Below, one piece after another: positions 60,285-64,000 of a stretch of 64,000 nucleotides of DNA. Each line of letters opens with the position of its first letter. Position 1 is the stretch's first letter. The DNA lies in contig JAUJYZ010000677.1 in assembly GCA_033675265.1 (NCBI GenBank), forward strand, positions 108,589-172,588. Reading direction: 5' to 3'. Source of the DNA: Actinostola sp. cb2023 (Eukaryota > Cnidaria > Anthozoa > Actiniaria > Actinostolidae). Below the pieces are notes generated by a model. It worked only from the letters and a program-made list of their open reading frames with translations, did not search any database and was not told the origin of the DNA. The translations under genes and the position numbers were made by a program.

Positions 60285-60774
60285 CTTAGGTATCGTTAAG
60301 GTATATTTTACAGCTCGTAATTCAGAGTTTTTTTACGACATATCTGAGCGCCTTCTCTTGACATCGAGATCTTAGTTGGTTGTCTTGGTAACACGATTGT
60401 TTATCATGACTGACCGTGACGTCAGGTTGTGAAGACTGGTAACTGTAACTGATTCAGAAACTCCGGCGAACTGAAAAAGAGAGAAAACCAAATTCACAAG
60501 TTAAATAGCCTTAATAGGTTTTCACAGAAAGTTAAAGTACTTGAATATTTGCTTACATGTATACTGGAACTTCAATTTTTTGACATTTTTGGGTTCTTTC
60601 CGTTTCAGTTTTTGGGCTACCTGTGTTATACCCCATGACGTCATTTTTAAAGCAGAAGCCAAAAATCAACGAAAAATGCACATTTCGTGGTTGAATTAAG
60701 CTTATCTTGAATTCTTAGTTCGTCCAGGAAAACCTTGAGCCCAAAATATAACATATACAAGTCCTGAATTTGCT
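60285..60774. promoter_or_regulatory. Shared divergent promoter region
   Basis: The 490 bp between the AK9 start (minus) and the start of the plus-strand gene must hold both 5' UTRs and promoters. Palindromic CRE words TGACGTCA lie at 60417-60424 and 60636-60643. An X-box-like site lies at 60379-60392. No TATA box is obvious at a fixed distance from either start. The close divergent arrangement suggests a bidirectional promoter. Confidence 0.7.
60379..60392 (-). promoter_or_regulatory. X-box-like RFX site
   Basis: Plus-strand GTTGTCTTGGTAAC; on the minus strand GTTACCAAGACAAC. The half site GTTACC is perfect and the second half differs from RGYAAC at one base (spacing 2). It lies 95 bp upstream of the AK9 ATG. 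RFX factors drive ciliary genes through such sites. Confidence 0.6.
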
Positions 60775-60799
60775 ATGTTCATCATAATACGTTTTGGAG
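60775..60799 (+). CDS. CXorf65-like: CXorf65-like exon 1
   Basis: ATG at 60775; encodes MFIIIRFG plus one base, donor gtaaat. Chosen because it alone supplies the expected N-terminus and the correct phase for DNEQNLFNINC. Confidence 0.78.
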
Positions 60800-63296
60800 G
60801 TAAATTTGAATTGTAAACTTGCAAAATGCGAAGACAGTCGAGTTGGCAGTTAATTGTGCTTGCTGTCGATCGCTTGCTGTGTGTTTTCGAAATACCAAAA
60901 AGAAATTTGAAAAGGATAAACACTTCTTATACATTTAACGGTGTCCTTTTTCTCTACTCTGTTGATCACTAGACAATGAGCAAAATCTCTTTAACATAAA
61001 CTGTCGGACTCGTGTTTTGTACGAAAACATCAAAGAAAGATGTGACTGCGACGTCGACGGTAAGTTTAAGCTTATGAATTTGCAATCTCGGTTTGGACGA
61101 TGCCAGTTCAAGTACCGGAAGACAACTAAGCATTGCCGTCTTTATTTTTTAAATGTTTTAGATAGTATTGACATAGCTGATGAAAATGGGGTGCTAAAGG
61201 GCTTGCCTGATCGTCTAGTGGTCGATGAGTACGCAATTGACTTCTTGCAAAGTCGAAGTTCATACATTCTTCTTCAAGTCAGTAAGTACTTTACCAGTAC
61301 AGTGGTATCATATTGATTTCATGATGCCGATTCGAATGATGACGATGAAAATGATTTTTTTAATATCAGCGTCTTATTTTAATAAACTGAATAACTCTCT
61401 GATGCTGATTGGTTTATTTATCTGGCTATTTATTATTATTATTATCATCATCATTATTATTAGACTTTGTCATCACTCTAACATGATTATTAAACATTCG
61501 AAATAGACGATTAATCTTTTTTAATCGATTATCTGGCTGGTATCGGTGGTGCTATATATTGAGATCCTATATTATTATTAATATTATTATTATCCTTATG
61601 GAATCATATTTGTCATCAGTCGTCGCTACTTCATTCACAGGTAAACACGGAACATCCAAGTCATACACTCCAATGTTGAATGGTATTTCTGATTCTCATC
61701 CTGACTTCATGGGTAATATACTATACAGCTATTTCAAAAAAGGTTGGTGAAGGTTTTGTTGCATCTTGCATGTTGCATACCAAGCCCGAAATGTATTGTG
61801 GATCATATGTAAATAATGTCACCATGCACATTCAGAAGAAAAAAATATGCCGGCTCCATATTGCGAAGACAAAGTTTGGGAAAATTCCCAGAGTCCATAT
61901 TGTTGTGACCTTTCGCTGATTCCATTCACATCGCCCATAGTGCATTTCGGGCTTGGTATGCAAGATGCAAGATGCAACAAAATCTTGGCCAACCTTTTTT
62001 GAAATAGCTGTATACAGGAGCCCAGGCAATCATAAAAGCTGAAACCGCAAGGATGGATGGGAAATCAGTTCATGATCGCATTACATAGATATATTCAATG
62101 TTGTCGTAGTTTTGAAGGTATATGAGCTATTTAACTAAGATCCTACAAGTCTGGATAAAAAGGTCGATGATTTGACGGTGTTATTTGAGAGTTTTAATTT
62201 CCCAGAATTCCTTTTGGTCATAGCTTTCATGATTTTCAACCCGACAACGATTATGCAATTAGCTATATACTCTTTTTCTTATTGAACATGTTACAACGTA
62301 CAGCTAGCTATCCCGGAGGGGGTACTCCCATATATGGACTATGATACGGGGAAGTGCCGCTGGACAGGGCCGGGTATGGTTTTTGGTCCCTCTGTCCTGA
62401 ATAGTGTATATAATTTTATGTGAGTCTTTCCTAAACAGGGTATGGTCAGAATCAGCACGATTGTCGTCGTAAAATATGGTTTTATCCAGTATTTAGCCAT
62501 CCGAGATCTGAGATCGTTTGCTGATCTTTAGCAGGTCATCAGTCAACATAAAACGCGTTAAAATTGTGTAAAAGAAGACAGTATGTATTTTGTGTCCTAA
62601 ACAGGGTCCTAAAATAGAGGGTGTTGTCCTACACAGGGTAGGTATTTTAGATTTTGTTGTCCTAAACAGGGTCACACCCCTATACTAGCCTGCCTTCAGG
62701 TTCGCTTTTTTATTTATTTTTAAATTTAAAAAAAAAATGGAGAGAGCCTGAAGGCAGGCTACCCGTAATACCCAAGGATAGGTCAAATACCCCCCCCCCC
62801 CCCCCCCTTCCCCAAAAAAAATCCGGACTAGCTATAGGGCGTAGCCAGAGGAGATCCTAGGGTACCCGTGGCCTCCCCTCTTGGGTCCAAGAATATAGAG
62901 TAAACAAACAACAAAATATTGTAAATGATATTTGGGGCAGAGTAGACGTACTTTCCGGCGGAAAATATGATCAATTTCTTACATTTTTGTTCCCCTGTTC
63001 CCAAACAATTCTGGACCGAAACTACGAGATGACAAAGGAAACCCAATTTCTGATTTGCTTCCTTCAACTGATCATGATTAATCGTTGTACAGTAACTATT
63101 AAATTATTATTATTTTATTCTAGCGAAGCTATACAGTAAAAAAGTTAACCCTGACATCGTTGTTGGACAAAGACCGCCAAGTCAACGTATGATATCTCCT
63201 CGAACATTAGGCAATATGCTGAACAGACCAAAGCAATCGATATCTTCAAGGAGTCAAATAAGCCGAACGGGACGTTCAAAAAGCCGCTACAACTGA
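60775..63296 (+). CDS. CXorf65-like: CXorf65-like small protein (5 exons, 158 residues)
   Basis: Exons 60775-60799, 60973-61059, 61162-61281, 61641-61712 and 63124-63296. All introns are GT-AG and the phases close to 477 nt. The protein starts MFIIIRFGDNEQNLFNINC, then LYENIKERCDCDVDDSIDIA, ENGVLKGLPDRLVVDEYAID and FLQSRSSYILLQV. The second half is basic and Ser-rich (MISPRTLGNMLNRPKQSISS; RTGRSKSRYN at the end). The N-terminal half has the layout of vertebrate CXorf65-like proteins as I recall them (MFI start, GDN, NxNC, then a DxxG and a Y-V/L strand), a small beta-grasp-like fold. Function is not established. It is divergent to AK9 and shares its promoter region. Exon 1 codes for only eight residues and a base. 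Confidence 0.8.
60973..61059 (+). CDS. CXorf65-like: CXorf65-like exon 2
   Basis: Acceptor at 60971-60972 (cactag after a pyrimidine-rich stretch). Encodes DNEQNLFNINCRTRVLYENI then KERCDCDVD; donor gtaagt. Confidence 0.8.
61162..61281 (+). CDS. CXorf65-like: CXorf65-like exon 3
   Basis: Encodes DSIDIADENGVLKGLPDRLV then VDEYAIDFLQSRSSYILLQV. A frame read straight through the short intron before it would be wrong: the gtaag at 61060 and ttttag at 61156-61161 are good splice sites. Confidence 0.82.
61429..61462. repeat. ATT/ATC microsatellite
   Basis: Short ATTATTATTATCATCATC run in intron 3 of the CXorf65-like gene. Confidence 0.85.
61641..61712 (+). CDS. CXorf65-like: CXorf65-like exon 4
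   Basis: Encodes SKHGTSKSYTPMLNGISDSH then PDFM; acceptor ttcacag, donor gtaata. The phase matches exons 3 and 5. Confidence 0.76.
61726..62010. mobile_element. Tc1/mariner-like MITE in intron 4
   Basis: 285 bp with ends CAGCTATTTCAAAAAAGG and CCTTTTTTGAAATAGCTG, flanked by TA (61724-61725 and 62011-62012). Arms of about 70 bp include CATACCAAGCCCGAAATG. It sits 13 bp past the exon 4 donor. The two 60-80 codon frames in it are incidental. Confidence 0.85.
62037..62274. mobile_element. Compact copy of the 52914-56087 element
   Basis: Contains GACCGCAAGGATGG-type left subterminal sequence (here GAAACCGCAAGGATGG) joined to GGATAAAAAGGTCGATG and the right end GATTTTCAACCCGACAACG. About 240 bp, lacking the inserts found at 53077-54463 and 54533-55989. 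Its left inverted end is truncated. Confidence 0.8.
62315..62690. repeat. CCTAAACAGGGT repeat
   Basis: Begins GGAGGGGGTACTCCCATATA. Five copies of CCTAAACAGGGT or CCTACACAGGGT variants occur across it. Likely a dispersed non-autonomous element; ends are not defined. Confidence 0.6.
62685..62764. repeat. Hairpin with AGCCTGCCTTCAGG arms
   Basis: TAGCCTGCCTTCAGG at 62687 pairs with CCTGAAGGCAGGCTA at 62747 around an A/T-rich loop. A C-run of about 20 bases follows at 62788-62808. Confidence 0.82.
63124..63296 (+). CDS. CXorf65-like: CXorf65-like exon 5 (stop codon)
   Basis: Acceptor ttctag. Encodes AKLYSKKVNPDIVVGQRPPS, then the basic Ser/Arg tail ending KSRYN, stop TGA at 63294-63296. Its polyadenylation signal AATAAA is at 63353-63358. 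Confidence 0.8.
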
Positions 63297-63352
63297 AAGC
63301 ATGTTGTTTTCATATAAAAACTTACTTGGACGTTTATTTTTAGAAAGTTATC

Positions 63353-63358
63353 AATAAA
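63353..63358 (+). promoter_or_regulatory. CXorf65-like: Polyadenylation signal of the CXorf65-like gene
   Basis: AATAAA 57 bp after the stop codon, the first canonical signal downstream. Confidence 0.75.
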
Positions 63359-63399
63359 AGAAATGTCAAAAATATATTGATTGTTCTCGGGTGCGATCT

Positions 63400-63468
63400 T
63401 CATGACTGGTCCGTTATTCTGGTCTTCTCACCAATCTCTCTTTGTAGCTTCGGCCGCACCATTTCTAG
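63400..63468 (-). CDS. Possible 3'-terminal exon of a convergent gene
   Basis: On the minus strand, cag at 63471-63469 is followed by LEMVRPKLQREIGEKTRITD and QS, then TGA at 63402-63400. A branch-point-like TACTAAA lies upstream and an AATAAA (minus) at 63338-63333. Helical, charged composition. No upstream exon is identified in 63469-64000, so this is only a candidate. Confidence 0.25.
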   Translation of the reverse strand, partial: LEMVRPKLQREIGEKTRITDQS

Positions 63469-63499
63469 CTGCCTCTTCAGTTGCAGGCGTTTTTAGTAT

Positions 63500-64000
63500 C
63501 AGTGCTTCTTAATCTCCTACTTAACTCTAAAAGGCCTGCAAAGGCTGAGGTATATATCATGCATTTCGTGCACCGGCCCAAAAGTTGCATTATTAGCAAA
63601 ATAGTCGGTCAGTAGACGGCAATTTCAATTGTATCAATTTGACTATAGCCTGCGTAGCTTGGCCCTTCCAGACCATTAGATAATAAGCAAGAACTGTCTT
63701 TTTTTTAAAGCAACATTCTTCGCAAAAGTATTTGCAATCACGTTTATATTGTAAGCAATGTTGCAGTTGCATGAATTGTGTACAGCTTCCGGGTCTTCCA
63801 TCACTAGAATTGTCCTAGTCCTTGTTTCATTGCGAGAACGGGCATAAGGCAAATAAGCATAAGTTTTTCCCATTTGTTACATGCGCTTTCGCTGATGTGC
63901 TTGTACCCACATTCCCATGCCACAGGTTATAATGCGATGACGTCAAATAGGACTGGCTCAGCACTGAGCTGGAACAAGTACACCATCAACCTTTACATCA
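63500..64000. other. Right edge, nothing recognised
   Basis: AT-rich sequence with no convincing exon, repeat or RNA gene. A 65-codon minus frame at 63676-63873 has no recognised domain. Confidence 0.5.

Noticed and set aside
61017..61316. Single 99-codon plus frame
   Set aside because: It reads through a 102-bp intron with good splice sites. The spliced form matches a known protein layout and the unspliced one does not.

Overview
The window is animal nuclear DNA. Its genes are split by GT-AG introns, the non-coding DNA is AT-rich and full of foldback elements (MITEs), and it carries Penelope-like and DIRS-like retroelement remains. The repeat style (short inverted-repeat elements, long ATT tracts, conserved TGACGTCA and CACGTG words) suggests a marine invertebrate. 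An anthozoan cnidarian (coral or anemone) is my best guess, but nothing seen here proves the species.

Positions 1-25325 are satellite DNA in three blocks. A GC-rich 41-bp tandem repeat fills 1 to about 19310, roughly 470 copies, and runs off the left edge. A repeat of about 181 bp follows (19311-21705, plus one island at 22182-22410). A 54-bp repeat then runs to 25325, broken at 23106-23830 by an element with perfect 18-bp terminal inverted repeats and a foldback. The very long open frames of the 41-bp block (over 6400 codons in all three forward frames) come from a stop-free 41-bp unit, because 41 is not divisible by 3. I do not call them genes.

Positions 25335-60284 hold one large gene on the minus strand: the orthologue of adenylate kinase 9 (AK9). 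I placed 30 coding exons whose splice phases all close, giving 1881 residues. Human AK9 is about 1.9 kb of codons by memory. The protein has four adenylate-kinase P-loops (residues 36-43, 404-411, 970-977, 1391-1398). Five copies of a CPV-started, YHS-like module lie before P-loops 2, 3 and 4 and twice at the C-terminus. The introns are packed with MITEs, minisatellites (a 119-bp repeat, an array of CACGTG boxes, GATGAT and ATT tracts) and retroelement pieces: a DIRS-type RNase H with an intact DEDD set, and a Penelope-like GIY-YIG endonuclease frame.

Positions 60775-63296 on the plus strand hold a five-exon gene, divergent from AK9, for a 158-residue protein resembling the small CXorf65-like family. 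The two genes share an intergenic region of about 490 bp with two TGACGTCA sites. It also holds a near-consensus X-box (RFX site) 95 bp upstream of the AK9 start, which fits joint use in ciliated or flagellated cells. That last step is inference. I recognised no rRNA or tRNA genes and no CRISPR array.
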